From Lachnospiraceae bacterium (GTDB lineage Bacteria; Bacillota; Clostridia; Lachnospirales; Lachnospiraceae), in contig JAAUZU010000008.1 of NCBI GenBank assembly GCA_014804445.1, positions 135,155 to 199,154 on the forward strand: a stretch of DNA of 64,000 nucleotides, written 5' to 3'. Of the stretch, positions 29,024 through 39,192 are shown piece by piece. The first letter of the stretch is position 1. Each line of letters starts with the position of its first letter. The position numbers and the translations under genes were made by a program. The notes under the pieces were generated by a model that did no database searches, had not been told where the DNA came from, and worked only from the letters and a program-made list of their open reading frames with translations.

Positions 29024-30016
29024 ATGAAGAGTAAAATTTCCAAAAAAACCGGAATTATGATATTCTGCGGGCTGGCAGCGATTATGGCGGCCATTATTGT
29101 CGTGCACCGCAATCCGCTGGCGGACGGGCAGGAAGAACTCTTAAAAAAGGTGGTTTCCTGTGTGGTGATTTTGGCGTCCTGCGTGTTGTTTGGACTGCTG
29201 TATGACAAAATAACCAGCCTGCCTGTCGAGCTGTATCACAGCAGGCGGCTTATCTGGAAACTGGCAAAAAATGATTTTAAGAAGCGGTACGCGGGCTCCT
29301 TTTTGGGTGTGATATGGGCGATGGTGCAGCCGGTAGTCACGGTAGTGATGTACTGGCTGGTGTTTGACGTCATTATGCACGGCGCGGGCAGGGCGATGCG
29401 CGGCGGAGAGGAAATTCCTTTTGTACTCTTTTTGACCGCGGGTCTGGTTCCCTGGTTTTATTTTAATGAGGCATGGACAAACGGCACAATGGCGCTGTTA
29501 GAGTATAACTATCTGGTGAAAAAGGTGGTATTTAAAATCAGTGTACTGCCCATTATAAAGATAATCGGCGCTACTTTTGTCCACGTTTTCTTTGTGGGAA
29601 TCCTGTTAATTATCGCCTGTTTTTATGGGTATTTTCCGACGATTTATACGATTCAGGTGGTTTACTACAGCATCTGTACTTTTGTGCTGGTGCTGGCGCT
29701 GAGCTATTCCACCTGTGCGCTGGTGGTGTTTATGCGGGATGTTTCGCAGATTATCAACATTATTTTGCAGGTAGGCATGTGGGCGACGCCGATTATGTGG
29801 GACTTTGGCGCTATCAGCTCCGGCTGGGCAGTCTTTTTAAAGCTGAATCCCATGGTATATATCGTCAACGGCTATCGCAGCGCCATCTATGAACATTCAT
29901 GGTTTTGGGAGGATTTCTTTTCTACCATGTATTTCTGGATTATCACAGTGGTGTTGTTTGGCGTGGGTGCGCTGATATTTAAAAAACTTAAGGTGCATTT
30001 TGCGGATGTACTGTAA
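29024..30016 (+). CDS. ABC-2 type polysaccharide exporter permease (Wzm/TagG-like)
   Basis: LAKNDFKKRYAGSFLGVIWAMVQPVVTVVMYWLVF, GLVPWFYFNEAW; start 29024 preferred over 29000. Confidence 0.93.
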   Translation: MKSKISKKTGIMIFCGLAAIMAAIIVVHRNPLADGQEELLKKVVSCVVILASCVLFGLLYDKITSLPVELYHSRRLIWKLAKNDFKKRYAGSFLGVIWAMVQPVVTVVMYWLVFDVIMHGAGRAMRGGEEIPFVLFLTAGLVPWFYFNEAWTNGTMALLEYNYLVKKVVFKISVLPIIKIIGATFVHVFFVGILLIIACFYGYFPTIYTIQVVYYSICTFVLVLALSYSTCALVVFMRDVSQIINIILQVGMWATPIMWDFGAISSGWAVFLKLNPMVYIVNGYRSAIYEHSWFWEDFFSTMYFWIITVVLFGVGALIFKKLKVHFADVL

Positions 30017-30033
30017 AGTGCAGGGGTATCAAG

Positions 30034-31323
30034 ATGGAAGAAAAACAACCGGCAATCAAGGTCGAGAACGTCAAAAAAATATATAAACTGTATGACAAGC
30101 CTTCGGACAGGTTTAAAGAGGCGTTTGGTCTGGCAAAAAACAGGCATAAGGAGCATTATGCCTTAAACGGCGTCAGCATGGAAATCATGCAGGGAGAGAC
30201 TGTGGGTATTATCGGGACGAATGGCTCCGGCAAGTCCACTATTTTAAAGATTATTACGGGAGTCCTCAACCAGACGGAAGGGGAAGTGACGGTAAATGGG
30301 CGCATTTCCGCCCTGCTTGAGCTGGGCGCCGGCTTTAATATGGAATATAACGGGATTGAAAATGTATACTTAAACGGCACCATGATGGGCTTTTCGGAGA
30401 AGGAAATCGATGAGAAGCTGCCGGAGATACTAAAGTTTGCGGATATCGGTGACTATGTATATCAGCCGGTCAAGACCTATTCCAGCGGTATGTTTGTCCG
30501 GCTTGCCTTTGCCGTGGCGATTAATATTGAGCCGGAGATTCTGATTGTGGACGAGGCACTGTCGGTGGGCGACGTATTTTTTCAGGCAAAATGTTATCAG
30601 AAGTTTGAAGAATTTAAAAAACTGGGCAAGACCATTGTGTTTGTCAGCCACGATTTGAGTAGCATCAGCAAGTACTGTGACAGGGTGTATCTGCTCAATC
30701 GGGGACAGCTTTTGGGGGACGGCAGCCCCAAGGAGATGATAGACGCGTTCAAACGCGTATTGGTGGGACAGTACGAGATTCCCGACGAGACGGAGGAACA
30801 CGATATTACCCTGCCTGAGGATGGTGTCAATCCTGAGGTTTTGGAGTATGGCACAAAGCAGGCTGAAATGACGGAATTTTATATTACGGACGAGAAGAAT
30901 GTCAGGACAACCGCCTTGATAAAGGGTTCTGAGTTTACCATTCATGTAAAGGTGAAGTTCCACGAGAGAATCGTTGCGCCCATCTTTGCTTTTTCCTTGA
31001 AAAATGTTAAAGGAACCGAAATCACGGGAACCAACAGCATGATAGAGAAGGCGTTTTTGGAGCCCGTGCGCGAGGGAAGTGTAAAGGAAGTAACCTTTAC
31101 GCAGAAAATGAGTCTGCAGGGAGGAGAATATCTTTTGTCCCTCGGCGTGACCGGCTATGCCGGCAGTGATTTTCAGGTGTACCACCGCCTTTATGACGTG
31201 CTGAATATCACCGTAGTATCGGATAAGGATACCGTGGGCTTCTACGATATGAATTCAAAGGTTACGGTCCGCGAAGCTGTTGACGGCGAGGCGCGTATTA
31301 TCCCATACCGGCAGGAGGCGTAG
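30034..31323 (+). CDS. ABC polysaccharide exporter ATPase (Wzt/TagH-like) with Wzt-type C-terminal domain
   Basis: VGIIGTNGSGKSTILKIITGVL Walker A; LIVDEALSVGDVFFQAKC; ~190 aa C-terminal beta-rich extension like the Wzt carbohydrate-binding domain. Confidence 0.93.
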   Translation: MEEKQPAIKVENVKKIYKLYDKPSDRFKEAFGLAKNRHKEHYALNGVSMEIMQGETVGIIGTNGSGKSTILKIITGVLNQTEGEVTVNGRISALLELGAGFNMEYNGIENVYLNGTMMGFSEKEIDEKLPEILKFADIGDYVYQPVKTYSSGMFVRLAFAVAINIEPEILIVDEALSVGDVFFQAKCYQKFEEFKKLGKTIVFVSHDLSSISKYCDRVYLLNRGQLLGDGSPKEMIDAFKRVLVGQYEIPDETEEHDITLPEDGVNPEVLEYGTKQAEMTEFYITDEKNVRTTALIKGSEFTIHVKVKFHERIVAPIFAFSLKNVKGTEITGTNSMIEKAFLEPVREGSVKEVTFTQKMSLQGGEYLLSLGVTGYAGSDFQVYHRLYDVLNITVVSDKDTVGFYDMNSKVTVREAVDGEARIIPYRQEA

Positions 31324-31353
31324 GAAGGAACAAAATGGGGAAAGGAGACTGAC

Positions 31354-33384
31354 ATGACAGAGCAAATTGGAAAAGTAATCTTAAATCTGAGTCATTATAC
31401 AGGCATGGACTTATATTCCGACGGCAAGGTGGAGGATGAACTGTTAGAGATTGTAAAGAATCATCCGCAGGCAGACTATCAGCAGCTTATCGAAGAGCGG
31501 GCAAGCTGGCCGGTGCTCTATCATCTTTCCTCACTCCGTGAAAATATTGTGGATTGGATTCCTATGGACGCAGACGCCAAAGTGCTGGAGATAGGAAGCG
31601 GCTGCGGTGCGATTACGGGCGCTTTGTCCCGAAAGGCAGGAGAAGTGGTCTGCGTGGATTTGTCGAAAAAGCGCAGCATGATAAATGCACACAGACACAG
31701 TGAATGTGAAAATGTGACAATCCATGTAGGCAATTTCAGGGATATCGAGCCGGATTTGCCGGCGGATTTTGATTATATTTTTCTGATTGGGGTTTTTGAG
31801 TATGGCCAGAGCTACATGGGTAAGGACAAACCTTTTGAAGAGTTTCTTTCCATCGTGTTAAAGCACCTGAAAAAGGGCGGCAGAGTGGTGATTGCCATAG
31901 AAAATAAATATGGGCTGAAATATTTTGCGGGCTGCAAGGAGGACCATCTGGGAACGTGGTTTTCGGGCATAGAGAACTATGCGGACGGCGGCGGAGTCAG
32001 AACCTTTTCACGGAAAGGACTGGAAAAGATTTTTGCTGCCTGTGGCGTAAAAAAGTACCATTTTTATTACCCGTACCCTGACTATAAGTTTATGACGACG
32101 CTGTACTCGGATGCGTATCTGCCGGGAAAGGGAGAACTCTTCAATAACATGCGCTATTTTGACAGGGACAGGCTGGTTTTGTTTGATGAGAGCTATGCTT
32201 TTGACGGCATTGTGGAGGACGGGCTTTTTTCTGTATTTTCCAATTCTTATGAAGTGATTATCGGGGATGATTTTGATGTAAAATACAGCAAATATTCCAA
32301 TGACAGGGCACCTGAATACCGGATACGGACGGAAATCAGCAGGGATAAAAAAGGTGCGGCGACTGTCAGGAAATATCCGCTGTGTGAGGAGGCGGAGGAG
32401 CACATCCGTGAGATGCCCGTCGCGTACAAGAACCTTTTAGAGCGCTATGCGGGCGGCAATCTGGCAATCAATCGGTGCGAACTGTGCGAAGAGGAGAAGA
32501 AGCTATGGGTTTCCTTTGAATTTCTGGAGGGCAGGCTCTTGTCGGAGCTTATGGATGCGTGTCTGGAGAAGGAAGATTTCGAGGGATTCAAGACTTTGTT
32601 TAAGCAGTATGTGGAGCGGACGGGATACAATCAGGAATTTCCGGTTGCGGACTTTGATTTGACCTTTGACAATATTGTGGTGCAGGGGAATGAGTGGAGC
32701 GTTATCGACTATGAGTGGACCTTCGGAAAGGCTGTGGATGTGAAGGAACTGGCTTTTCGTGCCGTCTACTGCTATCTGCTCGGAGACAAAAAGCGAGAGA
32801 AGCTGAAACTGGACATGATATTGGCGGAACTGGGAATTACGGACGCTGAGGCGGAGTATTACAAGGAGCAGGAAAAGGATTTTCAGGGCTTTGTGACAGG
32901 GAAAAATAAGGCGATGGCGGAAATCCTCGGCCTTTTGGGGAAGAGGGCAATCAGGCCGGTAGGCGCTCCGGACAGTGTGCAGGTGTATGAGGATAAGGGC
33001 AGCGGATTTTCAGAGAGGGAGTCCCGTTTTGTGCAGGAACTGTATCCGGACGACAGAGAGGTAGATTTGGAATTAAAAGTGGAGGGAAGCGTGGAGACTT
33101 TCAGAATCGACCCTTCCATGGAGCCGTGCGTGGTAAGAATTGAGGAGCTGACCTTTAATGGGAAAGAGGTGCCTGTCAGGAATAAAAAGATATTCTATAC
33201 AAATGGCAAGCCGCTGAAACAGACGCAGGGCTTTGTCTTTTCGGTTGCAGACCCGAATCTCTACATAAGGGTTTCAGCACTTGACAGGCAGCCGGAAAAT
33301 ACGCTTCATATCAAAATGCAGGTGGTGAAACTGCCGACAGAAGTTGCGAAAGATATTGCGGGAGCAGTTAAAAAACTGATTTAA
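31354..33384 (+). CDS. Fusion: class I SAM methyltransferase + kinase-like (APH/WbdD-type) domain + C-terminal beta domain
   Basis: VLEIGSGCGAITGALSRKAGEVVCVDLS (SAM motif I); VRKYPLCEEAEEHIREM (candidate kinase Lys); DFDLTFDNIVV...VIDYEW (candidate catalytic loop and metal-binding Asp). Confidence 0.7.
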   Translation: MTEQIGKVILNLSHYTGMDLYSDGKVEDELLEIVKNHPQADYQQLIEERASWPVLYHLSSLRENIVDWIPMDADAKVLEIGSGCGAITGALSRKAGEVVCVDLSKKRSMINAHRHSECENVTIHVGNFRDIEPDLPADFDYIFLIGVFEYGQSYMGKDKPFEEFLSIVLKHLKKGGRVVIAIENKYGLKYFAGCKEDHLGTWFSGIENYADGGGVRTFSRKGLEKIFAACGVKKYHFYYPYPDYKFMTTLYSDAYLPGKGELFNNMRYFDRDRLVLFDESYAFDGIVEDGLFSVFSNSYEVIIGDDFDVKYSKYSNDRAPEYRIRTEISRDKKGAATVRKYPLCEEAEEHIREMPVAYKNLLERYAGGNLAINRCELCEEEKKLWVSFEFLEGRLLSELMDACLEKEDFEGFKTLFKQYVERTGYNQEFPVADFDLTFDNIVVQGNEWSVIDYEWTFGKAVDVKELAFRAVYCYLLGDKKREKLKLDMILAELGITDAEAEYYKEQEKDFQGFVTGKNKAMAEILGLLGKRAIRPVGAPDSVQVYEDKGSGFSERESRFVQELYPDDREVDLELKVEGSVETFRIDPSMEPCVVRIEELTFNGKEVPVRNKKIFYTNGKPLKQTQGFVFSVADPNLYIRVSALDRQPENTLHIKMQVVKLPTEVAKDIAGAVKKLI

Positions 33385-33399
33385 CAGGAGGTGTTCCTT

Positions 33400-35313
33400 T
33401 TGAAACTAAAAAAAGTGGTCAGACAGCAGTTAGAAAAACTGTTTGATATAAAATACAGAGTAAAGCGGAAGCATTATGTATGGGACTATAACAGTTGGGT
33501 GAAGGAGTTAGAGCAGACTGGGGCGAAGGAGAATCAGAGTGCTGCGACAACACAGCAGGAGCCGCCGGAAGCTGTGCTTCTTTCTTTCTCGGGAGGTTGT
33601 TGGAGAAAGGACGCGCAGGCGTACATGAACCGCTTTTTTGCTGAAAATCCTGAGGTTTTGCTTGCTTACGGGGATGAGGACATGATAGTAAAAAAGAATG
33701 TTTTTTCGAATCCCTGGCTCAAACCCTGCTGGTCGCCGGACGCCTATCTGTGCAGAGACTATCTGGGGAACGCAGTGGCAGTGCGCAGAAGTCTTTTTGA
33801 GCAGCTTACAGAGGAGGAATGTCAGGACGAGGGCTTGTGTCATGACAAGCTGGTGGCGCTTGCAGGCGGTTTCACAAAAGGCTGCAGGGCGATAGCCCAT
33901 GTAAATGGCATTTTCTTTCACCGGCAGGAGCAATGGGCGCTGCCGGGAGAGGGCAGAAGCGGCAGCCGGATAAAACTGCAGGAGACGAAAAAGGACGTGC
34001 CGGAAAAAAAGGCGGCAGATACGCTGGTTTCCGTTATTATTCCCTCCAAAGATAACGTGTCTGTATTAAAACAGTGTCTGGAAGCTCTTTGCCGGACTGT
34101 AAAGGAAACGGCCTATGAAATCATCGTGGTGGACAACGGGAGCAGCGCGCAGAACAAAGGAGCCGTTTCGGAAGAAATCGACAGGTTAAACCGCGATGCG
34201 GCATGTAAAGCGCACTTGCGGAGGGCTGTCTACCTGTACAAGTCCATGGAATTTAATTTTTCCCGCATGTGCAATCTGGGGGCAAAAGAGGCGAAGGGGA
34301 ATCTGCTTTTGTTTTTGAACGACGACGTCACGGCGGTGGAGGAAGGCTGGCTGGATGCAATGGCGCAAAAGGCGCTGCAGCCCTGGGCCGGTGCGGTGGG
34401 CTATAAACTGCTTTATCCGGATGCAGAGCGGATTCAGCACGCCGGCGTTACCAATCTCAGTATGGGTCCTGCGCACAGATTACAGCGTTTAAAGGACAGC
34501 GAATGTCATTATGACGGCAGAAACAGGGGCGTCTGGAATATGCTTGCGGTGACAGGTGCATGCCTGATGCTGCGAAGAAAAGTCTTTGAGGATGCGGGCG
34601 GCTTCTGTGAAAAACTGAAAGTGGCTTTTAATGATGTGGATTTGTGCTTTACTTTGTATGAGCAGGGATATCAAAACCTTGTGATTAACAGCGGCTTTTT
34701 GCTGCACCATGAATCTTTAAGCCGTGGTTTGGATAATGAGGACGAGGAAAAAGCAAAGCGTCTGCTGGGCGAGCGTGATATGTTGTATGAGCGCCATCCG
34801 AATTTGGAGGGCTGGGATCCGTATTATCATATCTGGCTGAATGGAAGTGTGCTGGATCCGGAAATTAAGCTGGTAGAAGTGATTCCGATTGATGATATAA
34901 GAGCATTTGAGGATGCGCGGGAGTACGATTTGACGGTGAATCTGGCGAAGGCGCGCGAGGACAAATGCCTGTTTATAGGGATAGAGATTGCCAATAAGAA
35001 ACAGGTGACAGGTTATGCAATGGTGCTCGGGAGCGATAACGCCTTCTTTAAAAAGCAGCTTCTGCTGCAAAAGGAGGGCGAGCCTAAAATTGTCTATGGT
35101 ATGGACTTTACGGAACAGTACCGCGCTGACTTGGAAAAGAACACGGACCAGGTTAATGTGGGACTTTGCGGTTTTTATCTTTTGTTTAAAGAACCGCTTC
35201 CGGCAGGAGAGTACCGCCTCGGTATGTTGGCGAGAGACCAGATATCGGGCAAAGAACTGATAAACTGGAGCAACCGTACCATCGTATCGGGCAGGAGGAG
35301 AAAAAAGCACTAA
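33400..35313 (+). CDS. GT2-family glycosyltransferase
   Basis: LVSVIIPSKDNVSVLKQCLEALCRTV...EIIVVDNGSS...LLFLNDDVTAV; start TTG 33400 (or GTG 33391) after GGAGG. Confidence 0.88.
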   Translation: MKLKKVVRQQLEKLFDIKYRVKRKHYVWDYNSWVKELEQTGAKENQSAATTQQEPPEAVLLSFSGGCWRKDAQAYMNRFFAENPEVLLAYGDEDMIVKKNVFSNPWLKPCWSPDAYLCRDYLGNAVAVRRSLFEQLTEEECQDEGLCHDKLVALAGGFTKGCRAIAHVNGIFFHRQEQWALPGEGRSGSRIKLQETKKDVPEKKAADTLVSVIIPSKDNVSVLKQCLEALCRTVKETAYEIIVVDNGSSAQNKGAVSEEIDRLNRDAACKAHLRRAVYLYKSMEFNFSRMCNLGAKEAKGNLLLFLNDDVTAVEEGWLDAMAQKALQPWAGAVGYKLLYPDAERIQHAGVTNLSMGPAHRLQRLKDSECHYDGRNRGVWNMLAVTGACLMLRRKVFEDAGGFCEKLKVAFNDVDLCFTLYEQGYQNLVINSGFLLHHESLSRGLDNEDEEKAKRLLGERDMLYERHPNLEGWDPYYHIWLNGSVLDPEIKLVEVIPIDDIRAFEDAREYDLTVNLAKAREDKCLFIGIEIANKKQVTGYAMVLGSDNAFFKKQLLLQKEGEPKIVYGMDFTEQYRADLEKNTDQVNVGLCGFYLLFKEPLPAGEYRLGMLARDQISGKELINWSNRTIVSGRRRKKH

Positions 35314-35372
35314 TCAGCAGAATAGACTGCTTGAAAAATAGTCTGTGACAGGAAGCATTGTGGAGAGGCGAC

Positions 35373-37376
35373 ATGGATTATAAAGAGGCATATGAAAAGG
35401 AACATATCAAAAATGCGGAGCTGGCGGGACAAATAGCTGATTTAGAGGCGAAAAATGAAGAACTGCAGTCTAAGCTGGACCGCCTTGCAAAAAATCCGCT
35501 TTGGAAAATCACGAAGCCGCTTCGGAGCATGCTGCGCTGGGGAACCCGGCAGGCAAAGAGGGTGGCAAACTGCGGCGGACCGAAGGGCATTGCCGCTAAG
35601 CTGGCATACAAAAAAAGGGAACATACCGCCATGAAACAGTTGGGAACGGCAAGCTTTCCCACACCGGAGCAGGCGGCTCTTGAGAGAGAAACAGTTTTTG
35701 ACAGACCTGTCAGAATTAGTATTCTGGTTCCGCTCTACAACACACCGGATGCTTTTTTGCGCGAGATGCTGGACTCTGTATTGGCGCAGACTTATGAAAA
35801 CTGGGAGTTGTGCCTTGCGGACGGTTCTGATGCAGAGCATGCGTATGTGGGGGATGTCTGTCGAAAGTATATAGAGAAGGACAGGGAATATCTTGCCGCG
35901 AAAGAACATATGACAAATATGTCAGAAATACCGGAAAGCCGGATTATATACCGAAAGCTTGCGAAAAACGGCGGGATTGCAGAAAACACAAATGCCTGTT
36001 ATGAAATGGCAGCAGGAGAATATGTGGGGCTGTTCGACCATGACGATATTTTGCATCCGAGCGCGCTCTTTGCCTATGCAAAGGCGATTAACGAGCAGGG
36101 GGCGGATTACCTTTACTGTGACGAGGCGACCTTTAAGAACGGCAATATTAACCGGATGCTGACCATACATTTTAAGCCGGATTATGCGCCGGACAATCTG
36201 CGTGCCAACAATTATATTTGTCATTTCAGCGTATTTGCAAAGAGGCTGATGGAGGGTACGGAGCTTTTCAGAACTAAATTTAACGGCAGTCAGGACCACG
36301 ACATGATACTGCGGCTGACGGACAGGGCGGAAAAAATCGTGCATATTCCGGGGCTGCTCTATTATTGGCGCTCTCATGAAGGGAGCGTGGCGTCCGGCAT
36401 CGATGCCAAGCCCTATGCGGTACAGGCGGCAAAGGGCGCGGTTTCAGAGCATTTGAAGGCGCACGGCTTTGAAAACTTTAAGATAGAGAGCACGCGTGCC
36501 TTTGAAACCATTTTCCGTATCCGTTATCAGATAATCGGGAATCCTAAGATATCCATCATTATTGCCAACAAAGACCACGGGGAGGATTTGCGCAGGTGCA
36601 TTTCTTCCATTTTGAAAAAGTCTACCTACGACAATTATGAAATAATTGTTGTGGAAAATAACAGTACGGAGCCGGAAATTTTTTCTTACTACAAGGAACT
36701 TGAAACGGAGGAGCGCATAAAGCTCGTTACCTACAAAGGCGGTTTTAATTATTCTGCCATCAACAATCTGGGGGTGAAGCATGCTTCCGGCGACTATGTA
36801 CTGCTTTTGAACAATGACACGGAGGTTATCAGCGTAAACTGGCTGGAGGAACTTCTGATGTATGCACAGCGCGAGGATGTGGGAGCCGTGGGCGCTAAGC
36901 TGTATTATGCGGACAAGACCATACAGCATGCGGGCGTCGTCATCGGACTGGGCGCTCACAGGACGGCGGGGCACACCCATTATAAAAAGCCGCGGCAGAA
37001 TCTGGGTTACATGGGGCGGCTCTGCTATGCCCAGAATGTATCTGCGGTCACAGGTGCGTGCCTTATGGTGAAAAAAGCGGATTATGAAGTGGCGGGCGGG
37101 CTTGACGAGAGTTTTGCGGTGTCCTTAAACGATGTTGATTTTTGCCTGAAACTTCGCGGGATGGGGCTTTTAAACGTGTTTACGCCTTTTGCGGAGCTCT
37201 ATCATTACGAGTCTGCGTCGAGGGGGCTTGACGACAAAGGAGAAAAGGCGGAACGGTACAATGCAGAGTCGGAGCGTTTCCGCAGTAAATGGCGGGAAGC
37301 GCTGGAGGCGGGCGACCCTTATTACAACCCCAATTTCTCTCTGGACAGAAGCGATTTTTCTTTAAAAGTGAAATAA
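35373..37376 (+). CDS. GT2-family glycosyltransferase with two GT2 domains
   Basis: RISILVPLYNTPDAFLREMLDSVLAQTYENWELCLADGSD and KISIIIANKDHGEDLRRCISSIL...LLLNNDTEVI. Confidence 0.92.
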   Translation: MDYKEAYEKEHIKNAELAGQIADLEAKNEELQSKLDRLAKNPLWKITKPLRSMLRWGTRQAKRVANCGGPKGIAAKLAYKKREHTAMKQLGTASFPTPEQAALERETVFDRPVRISILVPLYNTPDAFLREMLDSVLAQTYENWELCLADGSDAEHAYVGDVCRKYIEKDREYLAAKEHMTNMSEIPESRIIYRKLAKNGGIAENTNACYEMAAGEYVGLFDHDDILHPSALFAYAKAINEQGADYLYCDEATFKNGNINRMLTIHFKPDYAPDNLRANNYICHFSVFAKRLMEGTELFRTKFNGSQDHDMILRLTDRAEKIVHIPGLLYYWRSHEGSVASGIDAKPYAVQAAKGAVSEHLKAHGFENFKIESTRAFETIFRIRYQIIGNPKISIIIANKDHGEDLRRCISSILKKSTYDNYEIIVVENNSTEPEIFSYYKELETEERIKLVTYKGGFNYSAINNLGVKHASGDYVLLLNNDTEVISVNWLEELLMYAQREDVGAVGAKLYYADKTIQHAGVVIGLGAHRTAGHTHYKKPRQNLGYMGRLCYAQNVSAVTGACLMVKKADYEVAGGLDESFAVSLNDVDFCLKLRGMGLLNVFTPFAELYHYESASRGLDDKGEKAERYNAESERFRSKWREALEAGDPYYNPNFSLDRSDFSLKVK

Positions 37377-37461
37377 AATCTGTTATACTGTATAAAGAGT
37401 TATGCTGCTGGGGACGAAGCCCGGCAGCACACAAAAATAAAGTTTTTTAGGAGGATGTGTT

Positions 37462-39183
37462 ATGGACTATAAGAGCAAGTTCCAGTTCTGGCTGGAAAAC
37501 GACTATTTTGACGAGGAAACAAAGAAAGAGCTTTCTGCAATCCAGAACGATGAAAAAGAAATAGAAGACCGCTTTTATAAGGATTTGGAGTTTGGTACCG
37601 GCGGACTTCGCGGCGTTATCGGCGCGGGCACCAACCGTATGAACGTTTACACCGTGCGCAAAGCGACGCAGGGACTTGCCAACTATATTTTAAAGCAGGG
37701 CGGCGGCGAAAGAAGCGTTGCGATTGCTTATGATTCCCGCAGAATGTCTCCCGAATTTGCTGATACGGCAGCATGCTGTCTGGCAGCAAACGGCATCAAG
37801 GCTTATGTATTTGAATCTCTCCGTCCGACACCGGAGCTTTCCTTTGCGCTCCGCACCCTCGGCTGTATTTCCGGTATCGTCGTGACAGCCAGCCACAATC
37901 CGCCTGAATATAACGGTTACAAGGTTTACTGGGAGGACGGCGCCCAGATAACGGCTCCCAAGGATAAAGAAATCATTGCGGAAGTCAATGCCATCACGGA
38001 TTACAATACGGTAAAGACGATGGACAAGGAAGCTGCTTTGGCGGCAGGTCTCTATGAAGTGATTGGCGCAGAAATTGACGATGCCTACATGGCAGAGCTG
38101 AAAAAGCAGATTATTCACCCGGAGGTAATCGCCGAGGTGGCTGACGATATCAAGATTGTATACACGCCGCTCTGCGGAACCGGAAACAAGCCGGTGAGAA
38201 GAGTGCTTTCCGAGCTGGGCTTTAAGAATGTTTATGTGGTGCCGGAGCAGGAGAATCCCGACCCGAATTTTACCACGCTGGATTACCCCAATCCCGAAGA
38301 TCCGAAGGCATTTACCTACGCGCTTCGTCTGGCGAAGGAAAAGGATGCGGATATCGTGCTTGCAACAGACCCCGATGCAGACCGTCTGGGCGTGTACGCA
38401 AAGGATACCAAGACAGGGGAATATGTTCCTTTCACCGGCAATATGTCCGGTATGCTGATTGCGGAATATATTCTGCGTGAAAAGACAAAGACGAACACCA
38501 TGCCTGAAAATCCGGCGCTGGTTACTACCATCGTGACGACCAACATGGCGGATGTGATTACCAAGGCTTACGGCGTGAAGATGATAGAGGTGCTGACCGG
38601 TTTCAAGTTTATCGGCGAGCAGATCAAGCTTTTTGAGCAGACCGGCTCCAACAACTATGTATTCGGACTGGAAGAGAGTTACGGCTGTCTGGCAGGAACC
38701 CACGCAAGGGATAAAGATGCCTGCGTTGCGGTTATGTGCCTGTGCGAGGTTGCGGCATACTGCAAGAAGGAAGGCAAGACCCTCTGGGATATGATGCTCG
38801 AGATGTACGAGAAGTACGGATATTTTAAAGAGACACAGTACACCATTACCTTAAAGGGCGTGGACGGCGCAAAGCAGATTGCAGAAATCATGGATAAGCT
38901 CCGCAAGAATCCTCCCAAGGCATTTGGTGATTTAAAGGTGCTTCGTTTCCGCGATTACGAAGAGGATAAGATTATCGATATGGAAACGGGCAGCGTGACG
39001 CCGACCGGACTGCCGAAGTCCAACGTACTGTACTTTGAACTGCCGGATAACTTCTGGTGCTGTGCGCGTCCTTCCGGTACAGAGCCTAAGATTAAGTTCT
39101 ACATGGGCGTGAAAGGAACCAGCCTTGCGGATGCAGCAGACAAGGTAACGAAACTGACAGAGGATTTAAAGGCGGTTCTGTAA
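37462..39183 (+). CDS. pgcA: Phosphoglucomutase / phospho-sugar mutase
   Basis: FGTGGLRGVIGAGTNRMN; IVVTASHNPPEYNGYKVYW catalytic Ser; LATDPDADRLGVY; CARPSGTEPKIKFYMGV. Confidence 0.95.
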   Translation: MDYKSKFQFWLENDYFDEETKKELSAIQNDEKEIEDRFYKDLEFGTGGLRGVIGAGTNRMNVYTVRKATQGLANYILKQGGGERSVAIAYDSRRMSPEFADTAACCLAANGIKAYVFESLRPTPELSFALRTLGCISGIVVTASHNPPEYNGYKVYWEDGAQITAPKDKEIIAEVNAITDYNTVKTMDKEAALAAGLYEVIGAEIDDAYMAELKKQIIHPEVIAEVADDIKIVYTPLCGTGNKPVRRVLSELGFKNVYVVPEQENPDPNFTTLDYPNPEDPKAFTYALRLAKEKDADIVLATDPDADRLGVYAKDTKTGEYVPFTGNMSGMLIAEYILREKTKTNTMPENPALVTTIVTTNMADVITKAYGVKMIEVLTGFKFIGEQIKLFEQTGSNNYVFGLEESYGCLAGTHARDKDACVAVMCLCEVAAYCKKEGKTLWDMMLEMYEKYGYFKETQYTITLKGVDGAKQIAEIMDKLRKNPPKAFGDLKVLRFRDYEEDKIIDMETGSVTPTGLPKSNVLYFELPDNFWCCARPSGTEPKIKFYMGVKGTSLADAADKVTKLTEDLKAVL

Positions 39184-39192
39184 AGGAGCAGC

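Noticed and set aside
37391-37420. Hairpin tgctgctggg-gacgaag-cccggcagca before the phosphoglucomutase gene
   Set aside because: Likely an ordinary terminator or leader hairpin; nothing distinguishes it.
37690-38703. 337-aa minus-strand ORF opposite phosphoglucomutase
   Set aside because: Antisense to a canonical gene; composition bias explains the long open frame.
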